From positions 1-64,000 of the forward strand of contig JAEZCE010000035.1 in NCBI GenBank assembly GCA_023429995.1: a stretch of DNA of 64,000 bases, written 5' to 3'. The notes under the pieces are model-generated. The model had not been told where the DNA came from and made no database searches. It saw nothing but the letters and a program-made list of their open reading frames with translations. Below, piece after piece: positions 44,382 through 51,920 of this stretch. Source of the stretch: Bacillota bacterium. GTDB lineage: Bacteria > Bacillota > UBA4882 > UBA8346. Position numbers and translations under genes: made by a program. Every line of letters begins with the position of its first letter. Position 1 is the first letter of the stretch.

Positions 44382-44602
44382 ACTTTAATATATTACATCC
44401 CTATGCGGTTTTAGAAGGGATGATTTTTCCCGCGTTTTTGTTTCCTACAACTAATTTTTATTTTTCTTTTATCGGTCTAGTGGTCGCTCTGGTTTTGGCT
44501 TATTTCGGACAGGGATTAATGAAGGTCGCGATGAGCTCGGTTTTCGTTGTATACATCGGCGAATTTTTGTTTTTAAAATCGAAATCCATCCCGGTTAACT
44601 GA
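44378..44602 (+). CDS. Possible small membrane protein, 74 aa
   Basis: The frame overlaps the chemoreceptor stop (TTGA) and begins with TTG without its own clear ribosome binding site. It encodes two or three hydrophobic segments (FYFSFIGLVVALVLAYF and VAMSSVFVVYIGEFLFL). It could be coupled to the chemoreceptor or be a chance frame. Confidence 0.25.
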   Translation: MNFNILHPYAVLEGMIFPAFLFPTTNFYFSFIGLVVALVLAYFGQGLMKVAMSSVFVVYIGEFLFLKSKSIPVN

Positions 44603-44634
44603 GAACACCGAAACGGAAAGCAAGAAATAACTTT

Positions 44635-45078
44635 TTAACCCGCTTCCGTCTCTGTGGCCGCTGATTGCGCTTGTTGGGTTTTGTCGATTTCTTTTAAACT
44701 GTTTATCAAGTTTAGGACTGTTTGTTGAGAGAGGGGAGAAAGACTACGGAAATCGGCGATTAATTGGAGGTCTCTCTCGTTAAAATTTGAATTCAGGTGA
44801 AAATGAATAATTTCCCCATCACTATCTGAGGTTAATGAATTTTTTGTAGTTTGAACCATGATATAACCGAGGTTTTCCATCATTTCTTCGATAGGAACGC
44901 CTAAAAGGGGAGCTAATTTTTGAAGGGTTATGATATTTGGATTTTTGGTATCCCCGGTTTCAATTCTTGAAATCGTAGAATTCTCCACTCCGGCAGCTTT
45001 TCCTAGCGCAGCCTGTGTTGCATATCCGGCGTTTTCCCGTAACTTAGAAAAATATTTCCCAAATTCCACTGCATCCAT
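44635..45078 (-). CDS. XRE-family repressor-like regulator (module A), 147 aa
   Basis: A Cro/C1-type helix-turn-helix at residues about 8-63 (ATQAALGKAAGVENSTISRIE) followed by a C-terminal helix region (FRSLSPLSQQTVLNLINSLK). Start CAT 45076-45078. It is divergent from the 45217 gene and flanked by three similar TTGCAT-type palindromes, which are its likely operators. No peptidase domain is seen, so it is not an auto-cleaving LexA/CI type. By layout it resembles a lysogeny repressor. Confidence 0.83.
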   Translation of the reverse strand: MDAVEFGKYFSKLRENAGYATQAALGKAAGVENSTISRIETGDTKNPNIITLQKLAPLLGVPIEEMMENLGYIMVQTTKNSLTSDSDGEIIHFHLNSNFNERDLQLIADFRSLSPLSQQTVLNLINSLKEIDKTQQAQSAATETEAG

Positions 45079-45128
45079 TCTTATTAAACACTCCCTAACT
45101 ATTGGATAATCAAATTATACTACATTTA

Positions 45129-45142
45129 TTGCATGAATGCAA
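45129..45142. promoter_or_regulatory. Operator O1 of module A
   Basis: TTGCATGAATGCAA is a perfect 6-bp-arm palindrome with a 2-base centre, 51 bases before the repressor start. It belongs to a set of three similar sites. Confidence 0.6.
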
Positions 45143-45153
45143 ACATTTTTAAC

Positions 45154-45181
45154 TTGCAATGTCTTCAGCATATGATATACT
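45154..45181 (+). promoter_or_regulatory. Predicted promoter of the rightward module A genes
   Basis: TTGCAA (45154-45159) and TATACT (45176-45181) are 16 bases apart. It is overlapped on one side and followed on the other by the TTGCAT palindromes, so a bound repressor would block it. Confidence 0.55.
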
Positions 45182-45185
45182 ATGA

Positions 45186-45195
45186 TTGCATGCAA
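45186..45195. promoter_or_regulatory. Operator O2 of module A
   Basis: TTGCATGCAA is a perfect palindrome lying 4 bases after the -10 of the rightward promoter. A repressor here would block transcription start. It lacks the 2-base spacer of O1 and O3. Confidence 0.55.
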
Positions 45196-45216
45196 ACAAT
45201 AAAAGGAGGTGAGTTT

Positions 45217-45426
45217 TTGAACTACCCAGAGATCATGCTGCGCCTCGGAGTTATGGAAGAATTGGAAAGGAAGTTGTGTACGAATAAAACCGGTTTAACG
45301 GTCATTACCGGCATAAGCTCCAGCCAAATTTACCGGATTCACAAGGGAAAAAGTAAAGTGGGGGTTGATTTTATCGCTGCTTTATTAAAGGCTGACCCTG
45401 CTAAAAATTTGAAGACTATTTTATGA
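45217..45426 (+). CDS. Small Cro-like helix-turn-helix protein, 69 aa
   Basis: TTG 45217 lies 6 bases after an excellent AAAGGAGGTGA. Residues 25-50 (GLTVITGISSSQIYRIHKGKS) form a helix-turn-helix. The longer frame from 45133 would start across the operator and is not used. It is divergent from the XRE repressor and controlled by the same sites, as Cro is to CI. Confidence 0.72.
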   Translation: MNYPEIMLRLGVMEELERKLCTNKTGLTVITGISSSQIYRIHKGKSKVGVDFIAALLKADPAKNLKTIL

Positions 45427-45437
45427 TTATTTGGTAA

Positions 45438-45451
45438 TTGCGTGAATGCAA
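45438..45451. promoter_or_regulatory. Operator O3 of module A
   Basis: TTGCGTGAATGCAA differs from O1 by one base. It lies 12 bases after the Cro-like stop and before the 45484 gene, the position of an additional operator for the next gene. Confidence 0.5.
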
Positions 45452-45483
45452 TCGATTAAATAAACCGGAGGTGGCGTTTAGAA

Positions 45484-45696
45484 ATGTCATTTAGTGTATA
45501 TGAGGAGCACCATCCAATTGCCATGTGCGCTGGTTGCGGCTTAGAGATAGAATCTTGGGATGAGGCCCTCTTGTTCAAGGAAAATGGCAAATATTTTTAC
45601 ATCCATAATGAGTTCGATTGTTTGAAAGAAGCAGTAGAAGCTGTGCCCCTCGCGGAGGAAGACGGGAATTATCTGGAGACCTGGGAGAGGGATTAA
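45484..45696 (+). CDS. Small metal-binding-like protein, 70 aa
   Basis: A short acidic protein with a CAGC pair at residues 15-18 and a later Cys and His (YIHNEFDCLKEA), a possible zinc-binding set. ATG 45484 follows GGAGGTG at 45466-45472. The gene is in the module A run between the Cro-like protein and the late-activator-like gene. Function unknown. Confidence 0.6.
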   Translation: MSFSVYEEHHPIAMCAGCGLEIESWDEALLFKENGKYFYIHNEFDCLKEAVEAVPLAEEDGNYLETWERD

Positions 45697-45717
45697 TCAA
45701 GAAGGAAGGGATCATGA

Positions 45718-45921
45718 TTGAAGATCATGGAAGTACTTTATTTGAATCAACCACAGAGGGTTATTGATCTGGTAATTGCCTATCAGCTAGACGATTTGGC
45801 GCTAAAAGTAGGTCTGGAACCGGTTGGGAAGCCTAATGAAATTGTCGAGCTAATGAGTCATAGAACGTATACCCGGGTTGGGCGGCGGGTCCGCCAAAGA
45901 GAGGGAAAAGTCATCATTTGA
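45718..45921 (+). CDS. Small hypothetical protein, 67 aa
   Basis: A frame with TTG 45718 or ATG 45727 after a purine-rich GAAGGAAGGG. The C-terminus is basic (RTYTRVGRRVRQREGK). No family recognised. It lies in the module A run. The start is uncertain. Confidence 0.5.
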   Translation: MKIMEVLYLNQPQRVIDLVIAYQLDDLALKVGLEPVGKPNEIVELMSHRTYTRVGRRVRQREGKVII

Positions 45922-46014
45922 CGGTTTTTGAAGATTTTGTAATTCGCACTCACAGGATTTGAAAATAATGCTAGGATTCCAAAAGAGCCAGACAAGATAA
46001 AGTGGGGTATCAAA

Positions 46015-46413
46015 ATGAAACGGGATAAATTTCGTGAGGTAGAGCAGATGTATCGTTCATACCAGCGCTTCAAAATGAAACTAGACTTGTTGCAGCCAAG
46101 GAATGTGCAAATTTTCAGTCAAACGCCGGTTTATCATGATGGACATAGCAAAGTAGAGGCGATGGCTGTTGAAAGGTTGGAACTGGAGCGCAAGATTAAA
46201 TTGATTCAAGCATGTTTGGATATTATGACTCGGGATGAGCGCTTGTTTATCGACTACCGTTACTTTCAGGGCAAAGATATGGAAATAGTGCCGTTTTTAT
46301 TAAATTGGTCCCGCCGGGAAACTTTTCGTCTGCGCCAGTCGGTACTCATCAAGACTCGTTGGTTTTTGGGCTTAGAAAGTCTGGATACCAAAAACACCCG
46401 AAACGCCAGTTAA
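46015..46413 (+). CDS. Late-activator-like (ArpU/Xpf-type) regulator, module A, 132 aa
   Basis: A helical protein whose C-terminal half resembles sigma region 4: IMTRDERLFIDYRYFQG followed by a helix-turn-helix ending NWSRRETFRLRQSVL. This layout is that of phage late regulators (ArpU, RinA, PBSX Xpf), which switch on morphogenesis genes from a promoter lying just after their own gene. The conserved 68-bp element at 46589-46656 is in that place. Start ATG 46015. Assignment is by layout and motif, not by close identity. Confidence 0.6.
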   Translation: MKRDKFREVEQMYRSYQRFKMKLDLLQPRNVQIFSQTPVYHDGHSKVEAMAVERLELERKIKLIQACLDIMTRDERLFIDYRYFQGKDMEIVPFLLNWSRRETFRLRQSVLIKTRWFLGLESLDTKNTRNAS

Positions 46414-46588
46414 ATAAGTTACAGTCAGGCACTTTTCCGGCACCAAAAGTAATAAAAATGATATATAATTTTATTATCGGAGCGTGAGAAAAGCTGGTTA
46501 TTCGTCAACTAGCTTTTTTTAATGTTTGTCAATAAATTTTCTATAGTTAGCAGCAAAGTTAAAAATTTTTTATCGATTTGACGAGCCG

Positions 46589-46656
46589 TAGAGTTATCGG
46601 GACAAAATCGACACACTTTTTTCAAAAAAACGTGGTATTATGGTAATGGGTAAATT
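46589..46656 (+). promoter_or_regulatory. Late-promoter-like element, copy 1
   Basis: This 68-base segment matches 49330-49397 at about 63 positions. It includes CGGGACAAAATCGACACAC with two GACA boxes 9 bases apart, an A-run, and a TATTAT at the -10 place. No normal -35 is seen, which fits a promoter that needs an activator. It starts 175 bases after the regulator gene at 46015-46413. Confidence 0.6.
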
Positions 46657-46699
46657 TGCTAAATATCCAATCAGATGGAGAATATTCATCTTCCGGCAT

Positions 46700-46736
46700 A
46701 CGCTGAGGCCTTTGAGCCAAAGGCGTTTTTTATTTG
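46700..46736 (+). terminator. ACGCTGAGGC hairpin, copy 1
   Basis: ACGC (46700-46703) pairs with GCGT (46723-46726) outside, and GGC/GCC pair inside, with a UGA/AAA-type internal loop. T-run follows to about 46736. It lies about 50 bases after the late-promoter-like element, so it would stop or attenuate that transcript. Related hairpins occur at 49219 and 49442. Confidence 0.55.
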
Positions 46737-46787
46737 GTTTTTAAAAAGACATGGCATTTAATATCGAATCTTTGAGGGGGAATTTTA

Positions 46788-47006
46788 ATGCTGCGTATGA
46801 AAGAACAAAAACTGCTGGCAAGATATTTGATTCAATTTTTGCAACTTCAAGCCGGAAACGCTTCGCCGAGGGATTTCGCATTGTGGCGGCAAAAAGTCAG
46901 AATGGCTTTCCAGGAGCGAAGGATAAGGAAAGCCGTGAAGCCCGCATGCTCCTCTCGGCATTTCCGGGAAGGCCAAGAGTGTGATGATTATAAATTTTAT
47001 GACTGA
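46788..47006 (+). CDS. Small basic protein, 72 aa
   Basis: ATG 46788 follows GAGGGGG. The N-terminus is helical (KEQKLLARYLIQFLQLQ), and the middle is basic (WRQKVRMAFQERRIRKA). It is the first gene after the copy 1 element and hairpin. A competing frame (46751-46984) has no ribosome binding site. Function unknown. Confidence 0.5.
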   Translation: MLRMKEQKLLARYLIQFLQLQAGNASPRDFALWRQKVRMAFQERRIRKAVKPACSSRHFREGQECDDYKFYD

Positions 47007-47133
47007 CGCATCGTAACCCAATGGATGGAATTTTAACCATTTTTCCAAAGTCAGACCGGATAAGCGAACCAGATGGTACGACGAAAATTACTATTTTTAG
47101 TGGGTTTAAATTTGGATATATCGTTGATTTCTG

Positions 47134-47286
47134 TCATTTTCCAGCGGATTTCGGCATCGTAAAATTAAAAACGCCCTCAACAGGACGTTTTTCCGTGTAA
47201 CCGATGACGGTTAGGTCGTTGATTTTAATCTTCACTTTTTTGACGGGCTCCGGGAACTTCCATACTTCCAGGTTATTTTCGAACAT
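47134..47286 (-). CDS. Small protein, 50 aa
   Basis: On the minus strand an AGGAGG site precedes ATG 47286 by 9 bases. The frame gives a 50-residue soluble protein with beta-like segments (VKKVKIKINDLTVIGYT). It lies between the two control modules, downstream of the module B repressor on the same strand. No family recognised. Confidence 0.5.
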   Translation of the reverse strand: MFENNLEVWKFPEPVKKVKIKINDLTVIGYTEKRPVEGVFNFTMPKSAGK

Positions 47287-47345
47287 TGGAATATTCCTCC
47301 TTTATTGCTAGAAAATGTACTATTAATATCGGCAAATGGGAGAAA

Positions 47346-47699
47346 TTACTTAGGGTTTTTATTGATGGAGTATTTATTCTTGATAAATTCATAAAAGGTA
47401 ATGATTTGCCGTTTTCCTTCGTCATCCAACGAATCGAAATCAATGACATTATCACGATCACCATAAATAATAATTTCTTCTTGGGGATGGTCGACTTCCG
47501 AAAGCAGCTTGCTGCTTTCTAAATTTAATATGGTAGCGATTTTAAGAAGTGTTCCGATTGTCGGATTGAGGATTTTTCCATTTTCTAGGTCCGAGATATA
47601 ACCTTGGGATGTACTGGCTTGTGATGCCAGTTGGACTTGGGTTATGCCGAGTTCCTTGCGCCTTTTGGCAATAGTTTTACCTAAATTAGTCGTAATCAT
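47346..47699 (-). CDS. XRE-family repressor-like regulator (module B), 117 aa
   Basis: A Cro/C1-type helix-turn-helix at residues 6-60 (TQVQLASQASTSQGYISDLENG), and an acidic C-terminal helix (DSLDDEGKRQIITFYEFIK). Start CAT 47697-47699, 5-6 bases after AAGGAGGA on the minus strand. It diverges from the 47900 regulator and so copies the module A layout, but the protein sequence differs clearly from the module A repressor. Confidence 0.83.
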   Translation of the reverse strand: MITTNLGKTIAKRRKELGITQVQLASQASTSQGYISDLENGKILNPTIGTLLKIATILNLESSKLLSEVDHPQEEIIIYGDRDNVIDFDSLDDEGKRQIITFYEFIKNKYSINKNPK

Positions 47700-47744
47700 C
47701 AAGATTCCTCCTTACGTTTATCACTATATCATCAAAAAGTATAT

Positions 47745-47762
47745 TTGTATAGATATTGTATA
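47745..47762. promoter_or_regulatory. Possible operator of module B
   Basis: TTGTATA is repeated at 47745-47751 and 47756-47762, one helical turn apart, in the divergent region 46 bases from the repressor start. The region is very AT-rich, so chance repeats are possible. The site type differs from module A. Confidence 0.3.
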
Positions 47763-47899
47763 TAAATAAGCTTTAGTTACAGATAAAAAGGAATTTTTCT
47801 TTCATAACAGCAAATTTCAGCATATCGTTATCGTTGATATTTATTAAATATATTGATATTATCATATCCGACGTAATAATATCCTCGGAGGTGAGTTTG

Positions 47900-48181
47900 A
47901 TGACTGTATTAAATCAGAAAATCAATGAAGCCCCCTGGTTTACCAAATTAGCAATTTTACGCATTTTGAACGATTGGACCATGAAAGAGGCCGCGGAACG
48001 GGTTTGTGTCCAAAGCCGGGTTTATCAAAATTGGGAGTGCGGACGTTTTAAGCCGCGTTATTTCAATCAAGTCAGATTAGCTAACGTATACGGAATTCCG
48101 CAGGAAGAAATTTTCAACCCGCGGGAGTTTAAAAGGAAAGGACATCAAAATGCCAGGAATATATGTAATTGGAATCATTGA
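47900..48181 (+). CDS. Small helix-turn-helix regulator, 93 aa
   Basis: ATG 47900 follows GGAGGTGAG. A helix-turn-helix-like part reads MKEAAERVCVQSRVYQNWECG, followed by RLANVYGIPQEEIF. This is a Cro-like partner of the leftward repressor. Its 3' end overlaps the next gene by 32 bases. Confidence 0.7.
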   Translation: MTVLNQKINEAPWFTKLAILRILNDWTMKEAAERVCVQSRVYQNWECGRFKPRYFNQVRLANVYGIPQEEIFNPREFKRKGHQNARNICNWNH

Positions 48182-48344
48182 ACAACGGAATGAACGCCCG
48201 GTTTGTCGGGTTATTAGCCGTGGATCCGGGCAGGAATGCTGGTTTTTGATGTCTTTGTTTCAGGATGCCTACGATGTAAATTACTTTATATTGCCGGAAA
48301 AAGTTTTTCGGAAATTGCCTTTGGAGCATGCTGAAATTTTTTAA
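48150..48344 (+). CDS. Small hypothetical protein, 64 aa
   Basis: ATG 48150 follows GGAAAGGAC. It overlaps the end of the 47900 gene, a sign of coupled translation. The protein has short beta-like stretches (IYVIGIIEQ, ECWFLMSLFQ) and no known motif. Part of the module B run. Confidence 0.55.
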   Translation: MPGIYVIGIIEQRNERPVCRVISRGSGQECWFLMSLFQDAYDVNYFILPEKVFRKLPLEHAEIF

Positions 48345-48442
48345 AATATCAATTTAGAGAGGGGAGATTTACACAAAATAGGAGATGGTCGTTTCGATCG
48401 GATTTTAGTTTATTCCTTAAAATTCATTTGGAGGTGGAGTGA

Positions 48443-48601
48443 TTGCGCCGTTCGAAAAGTTTGCCTAAAATGCTATTGAAATGTTTATATCAATCGATTG
48501 GTCTAACTCAGGATGAACCCTTGGGAGAACAATTGATCTCACTGGAGAGGTATGCAAGTACAGTTGGTTTACAAAATTGGGTAAAAAAAGAATACCGGTA
48601 G
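48443..48601 (+). CDS. Small protein, 52 aa
   Basis: TTG 48443 lies after a perfect GGAGGTGGAG. The frame of 52 codons is basic at its N-terminus (MRRSKSLPKMLLK) and mildly acidic later. No family recognised. It lies between the 48150 gene and the late-activator-like gene, the same position as the small genes of module A. Confidence 0.5.
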   Translation: MRRSKSLPKMLLKCLYQSIGLTQDEPLGEQLISLERYASTVGLQNWVKKEYR

Positions 48602-48640
48602 TGGAATTTTCCAAGAATAATTTCACAAGGGGTGATTATT

Positions 48641-49138
48641 ATGAGCGTTGCCCGGTCTGGATCTGGAAGAAGGAGATCTTCAAAAAAATTGGATAAATCC
48701 CTGGAGGAAGTAGTAATAAAGGTTCCTGAACATGCTTGTTTTTATGTAGAACAAGAACTATCAGCTTATAATGCTTACAAATTGGCACTTGCTCACTTAG
48801 AACAGGATTTAGAAGATGTAATCAACCAATATGGTCAAGTCCCGACCGATGCCCTTTCTTCCCGTAATGGTCCGGGAGATCCAGTTAATTTGTCAGCGTT
48901 ACGCGCGTTGATGATCGAAGAAAAAATCAAGTACTATCAAAGTCGGCTCCGCAGGATTGAATCAGGAATTAACCTCTTAACTGAGGTTGAAAAAAAAATA
49001 GCATCCCGGAGATATTTTTCTCAGGAATGTTATTCCAATGATGACATTATAGAGGAATTTCATATAAACCGTCATTACTATTATGATGTGCGTCAAGACA
49101 TTATTTTTAAATTTGCGTTGGTTTTTGGGATTTTATAA
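48641..49138 (+). CDS. Late-activator-like (ArpU/RinA-type) regulator, module B, 165 aa
   Basis: A helical protein ending in a sigma region 4-like helix-turn-helix: TEVEKKIASRRYF, then DDIIEEFHINRHYYYDVRQDI. Helical segments at 40-65 precede it. ATG 48641 is 8 bases after AAGGGG; GTG 48632 overlaps that site. As in module A, the gene is followed, after 190 bases, by the 68-bp element (49330-49397). It may be a second late activator able to act on both copies. The two proteins share layout but little sequence. Confidence 0.6.
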   Translation: MSVARSGSGRRRSSKKLDKSLEEVVIKVPEHACFYVEQELSAYNAYKLALAHLEQDLEDVINQYGQVPTDALSSRNGPGDPVNLSALRALMIEEKIKYYQSRLRRIESGINLLTEVEKKIASRRYFSQECYSNDDIIEEFHINRHYYYDVRQDIIFKFALVFGIL

Positions 49139-49218
49139 TATCCATACTGGATATATTATGATATTAAGGTCACGAACTTATTTTAGATGTTTTCAATATT
49201 AAATTGATTTGGAGATAA

Positions 49219-49241
49219 ACGCTGAGGCTTTGCCAATGCGT
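49219..49241 (+). other. ACGCTGAGGC hairpin, copy 3 (no promoter element before it)
   Basis: ACGC (49219-49222) pairs with GCGT (49238-49241), and GGC with GCC inside. It follows TTGATTTGGAGATAA and is not preceded by a 68-bp element. Same plan as copies 1 and 2, with a shorter loop. Confidence 0.5.
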
Positions 49242-49329
49242 TACTTTATGTACAGTTTAACCAGAAAATGGTTTAATAAAACGGAGGTTAACTGGGAAGT
49301 TAGTAATTTTTTGTTGGTTTGTAGGGAAC

Positions 49330-49397
49330 TAGAGTTATCGGGACAAAATCGACACACTTTTTTCGAAAAAACGTGATAATATGATAGTGGGTAAATT
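49330..49397 (+). promoter_or_regulatory. Late-promoter-like element, copy 2
   Basis: About 63 of 68 positions match copy 1 at 46589-46656, with the CGGGACAAAATCGACACAC core fully conserved and most differences near the -10 (GATAAT in place of TATTAT). It lies 190 bases after the module B late-activator gene and about 1.19 kb before the sheath gene. Confidence 0.6.
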
Positions 49398-49441
49398 GTT
49401 TGATGATTTAAAAATTCATTAGGTGAAATACAAAATTGATG

Positions 49442-49475
49442 ACGCTGAGGCCTTAGCCAAGGGCGTTATTTTTAT
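49442..49475 (+). terminator. ACGCTGAGGC hairpin, copy 2
   Basis: ACGC (49442-49445) pairs with GCGT (49463-49466); GGC/GCC pair inside. A T-rich tail follows. It lies about 45 bases after the copy 2 element, the same spacing as in copy 1. Confidence 0.5.
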
Positions 49476-50585
49476 TTCCGGAATTAATAAAAGGCAGAAG
49501 AAAGGAAGTTGAGGGGAAAAAGAGAGAGGCAGTAGTTCCTTTTAAAACATTTTTGGAACGCTCCGGTGGATCAATCGAGCACAGAATAAGCCGGTTTGCC
49601 GGAGCGGGGCATGCCATGGGAGGGGAGGGGCCCGGCATATTTATTCTAGATGGGATGAAAAGAGTTTCATGATTATAGATTTTAAATGTCCCGTAAAGGA
49701 CGAAAGGCGAAAAGAAGTATGATATGGAATTTGAAAAATATTGAAGCGGCATTGCGTATTGGACTCTAGTCAAGAGAGACGTTGGTATTACGGGTAGGTA
49801 ATTCTACCTAATTAAACTGGATGGAACGGGAGGATAGCTTTTTCCCGCAGTTAATTATAGGGTTAGCGAATATCCCAATCTGAGTAATCAACATAAAATC
49901 GAACTTTATATCTACATTGATGCCGAAAAAGATACGGATGGGGATGTAAGTCATAATAACTGCCTGGATATTTCGGCTGGAGTAGAGGCTGAATTATTTT
50001 ATAACCCCCAAACTTAAATCCGGGTACCCTGTTGGATCTCGCAGGTTATAGTTATCGGTGTTTCCGCCAGGAAAAATTATTTGATTCGGAGCCCATTATT
50101 CGGGAAGATGCACCTGCAAAAATACGCCAAACCCAACAGTGATTTTTCGTGAAAATGCGTTTAAAGAAACAAGAAAGATGGCATGAAATTTCTGTTAAGG
50201 GCGCCGGCCATTGAAATGTGGCCGTCCCAAATCTAAATATGGAAACCGTCTATTTGAACATGATAGGCGGTTTCTTCTTTTCAGGCATTATGGAAAGCTG
50301 TGATAGGCCAAGAAGGCTAAAATTGTGCCGGCCGTTCGCAGCGGGTTTTCATGCACGGGCAGGGGTGGGGTCCGGCATAATTTATATTTTCAAAATTTAC
50401 GACCGGTCGGATTATTTAGCGGGATATCCGGCCCAATGGGAAAGGGGGAACGTTTTTTGAATAAGAAGGATTCGCGTGCGTCGAGCTGACATTTACCTGG
50501 ACGATGGGGCGCATTACGATAAACTTCGATAAATCCCGCGTTATAAAAATTATAGAATACTAAAAAGGAGCGTAGCACTAGAAAC
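49476..50585. other. Degenerate region before the injection-system operon
   Basis: No complete gene with a ribosome binding site. A 59-codon frame at 49838-50017 (stop TAA) ends in protein-like sequence (DAEKDTDGDVSHNNC) and may be the tail of a lost gene. Around 49565-49600 there is an imperfect CTCCGG/CCGGAG pair. The sheath gene has a weak upstream arrangement: AAGGAG at about 50566-50571 lies some 14 bases before ATG 50586. Confidence 0.4.
50242..50280 (+). terminator. Terminator upstream of the injection-system operon
   Basis: GAAACCGTCTAT (50242-50253) pairs with ATAGGCGGTTTC (50263-50274) with one G-U, followed by TTCTTTTC. It would end whatever is transcribed from copy 2 of the late element, so read-through or antitermination would be needed for that element to express the sheath operon. 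Otherwise a closer promoter must exist (a TATAGAAT lies at about 50550). Confidence 0.55.
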
Positions 50586-51920
50586 ATGAGCGATTACAAA
50601 ACACCAGGCGTGTATATTGAGGAGACATCAACATTGGCGAGCTCGGTAGCGAGCGTATCGACTGCCGTACCTGCTTTTATAGGGTATACCCAAAAGGCAG
50701 GGGTTAATAACGGCTTATTTTATAAGCCGACTGCTGTCAGCACTTTAAAAGAATATGAAAGTCTTTTTGGTCAGGCGGCGGATGAAACAATTACCGTGAA
50801 TGTCTCCGGTGATTCTGTCGTCAGTCTTCAATTTCCCCAGAGAGTTACCGACTTGTATTACAGCATGCAAATGTTTTTTAACAATGGCGGTGAAAGTTGC
50901 TATATTGTGGCTTTAGACTCTAGTGACGAGCTAAGCGAGGTCAAACGGTTTGAAAATGGGATTGATGCCCTGAAGCTTGAAGATGAACCAACCTTAATCG
51001 TCGTACCGGGGGCTATTCATTTATCAAACAATGATTTTTATTCACAATATCAACGTGTTTTAAATCAATGCAGCAAAATGAAAGATCGCTTTGCCATCAT
51101 CGACGTGATTGACTCGGGGATGGTAAGTGAAGATGCCGAGGCGTTTCGAACCGGCATCGGAGCCAATAATTTAGAATATGGCGCGGCGTATTATCCGTAT
51201 TTGACGACTACTCTTAACTATCAATTTAGCGATACCTCGGTAATAGTTGTTGAGGGAGATTCCAAAAAAACCTTGGGGGAAAAAGGGAAGGGAACAGCAT
51301 TATATAACGATATTAAGTCTGAAATTGAAAATCATTATTTGACTCTCCCTCCCAGTGCGGCTGTAGCAGGTGTATATGCCAGCGTCGATCGAGACCGGGG
51401 AGTTTGGAAAGCACCGGCCAACGTCAGCTTATCTTATGTCAGCGGACCCAATCGGAAACTGACAGAAGAAGATAACGACTTGTTAAACGTTGATGCCATA
51501 AGCGGTAAATCTATTAACGCGATTCGTAACTTCACCGGTAAAGGTACCTTGGTTTGGGGCGCCCGGACTTTAGCAGGAAATGATAATCAATGGCGCTATG
51601 TTTCAGTACGGCGGTTGTTCACTTATATTGAGGAGTCGATTCAGAAATCAACCGCTTTTGCTGTTTTTGAGCCGAATAATGCCATGACCTGGCTCAAACT
51701 TCGCAGCATGGTTGAGAGCTTTTTGGATACTATCTGGAGGCAAGGTGCGTTAGCTGGCGGTAAAGCCGAGGACGCCTACTTCGTCCAAGTAGGATTGGGT
51801 ACGACAATGACTTCCCAGGATATATTGGATGGGAAACTCATTATTAAAGTGGGGATTGCCGCAGTTCGACCGGCGGAATTCATTATCCTGGAGTTTAGCC
51901 ATAAGGTCCAAACATCTTAA
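50586..51920 (+). CDS. Contractile tail sheath protein, 444 aa
   Basis: The sheath contracts to drive the inner tube. N-terminus MSDYKTPGVYIEETSTLASSV and C-terminal VWGARTLAGNDNQWRYVSVRRLFTYIEESI with PAEFIILEFSHKVQTS match phage/eCIS sheath (Afp2-4, T4 gp18-like). Length 444 is near that of short eCIS sheaths. One sheath gene only is seen, where Afp and PVC carry several. ATG 50586 lies a long way (about 14 bases) from AAGGAG. Confidence 0.93.
   Translation: MSDYKTPGVYIEETSTLASSVASVSTAVPAFIGYTQKAGVNNGLFYKPTAVSTLKEYESLFGQAADETITVNVSGDSVVSLQFPQRVTDLYYSMQMFFNNGGESCYIVALDSSDELSEVKRFENGIDALKLEDEPTLIVVPGAIHLSNNDFYSQYQRVLNQCSKMKDRFAIIDVIDSGMVSEDAEAFRTGIGANNLEYGAAYYPYLTTTLNYQFSDTSVIVVEGDSKKTLGEKGKGTALYNDIKSEIENHYLTLPPSAAVAGVYASVDRDRGVWKAPANVSLSYVSGPNRKLTEEDNDLLNVDAISGKSINAIRNFTGKGTLVWGARTLAGNDNQWRYVSVRRLFTYIEESIQKSTAFAVFEPNNAMTWLKLRSMVESFLDTIWRQGALAGGKAEDAYFVQVGLGTTMTSQDILDGKLIIKVGIAAVRPAEFIILEFSHKVQTS

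Noticed and set aside
46700..46726. A known riboswitch (c-di-GMP or guanidine class) at the ACGCTGAGGC hairpin
   Set aside because: Too small and lacking the conserved cores of those classes as I know them; left as an unassigned conserved hairpin.
44635..49475. A complete prophage
   Set aside because: No integrase, replication, head, portal, terminase or lysis gene is seen; only control genes resemble a phage.
49453..49773. 106-codon minus-strand frame
   Set aside because: No ribosome binding site; it lies in the degenerate region and overlaps the hairpin at 49442-49475.
50218..50460. 80-codon frame before the sheath gene
   Set aside because: It covers the terminator at 50242-50280, lacks a ribosome binding site and shows no protein-like pattern.
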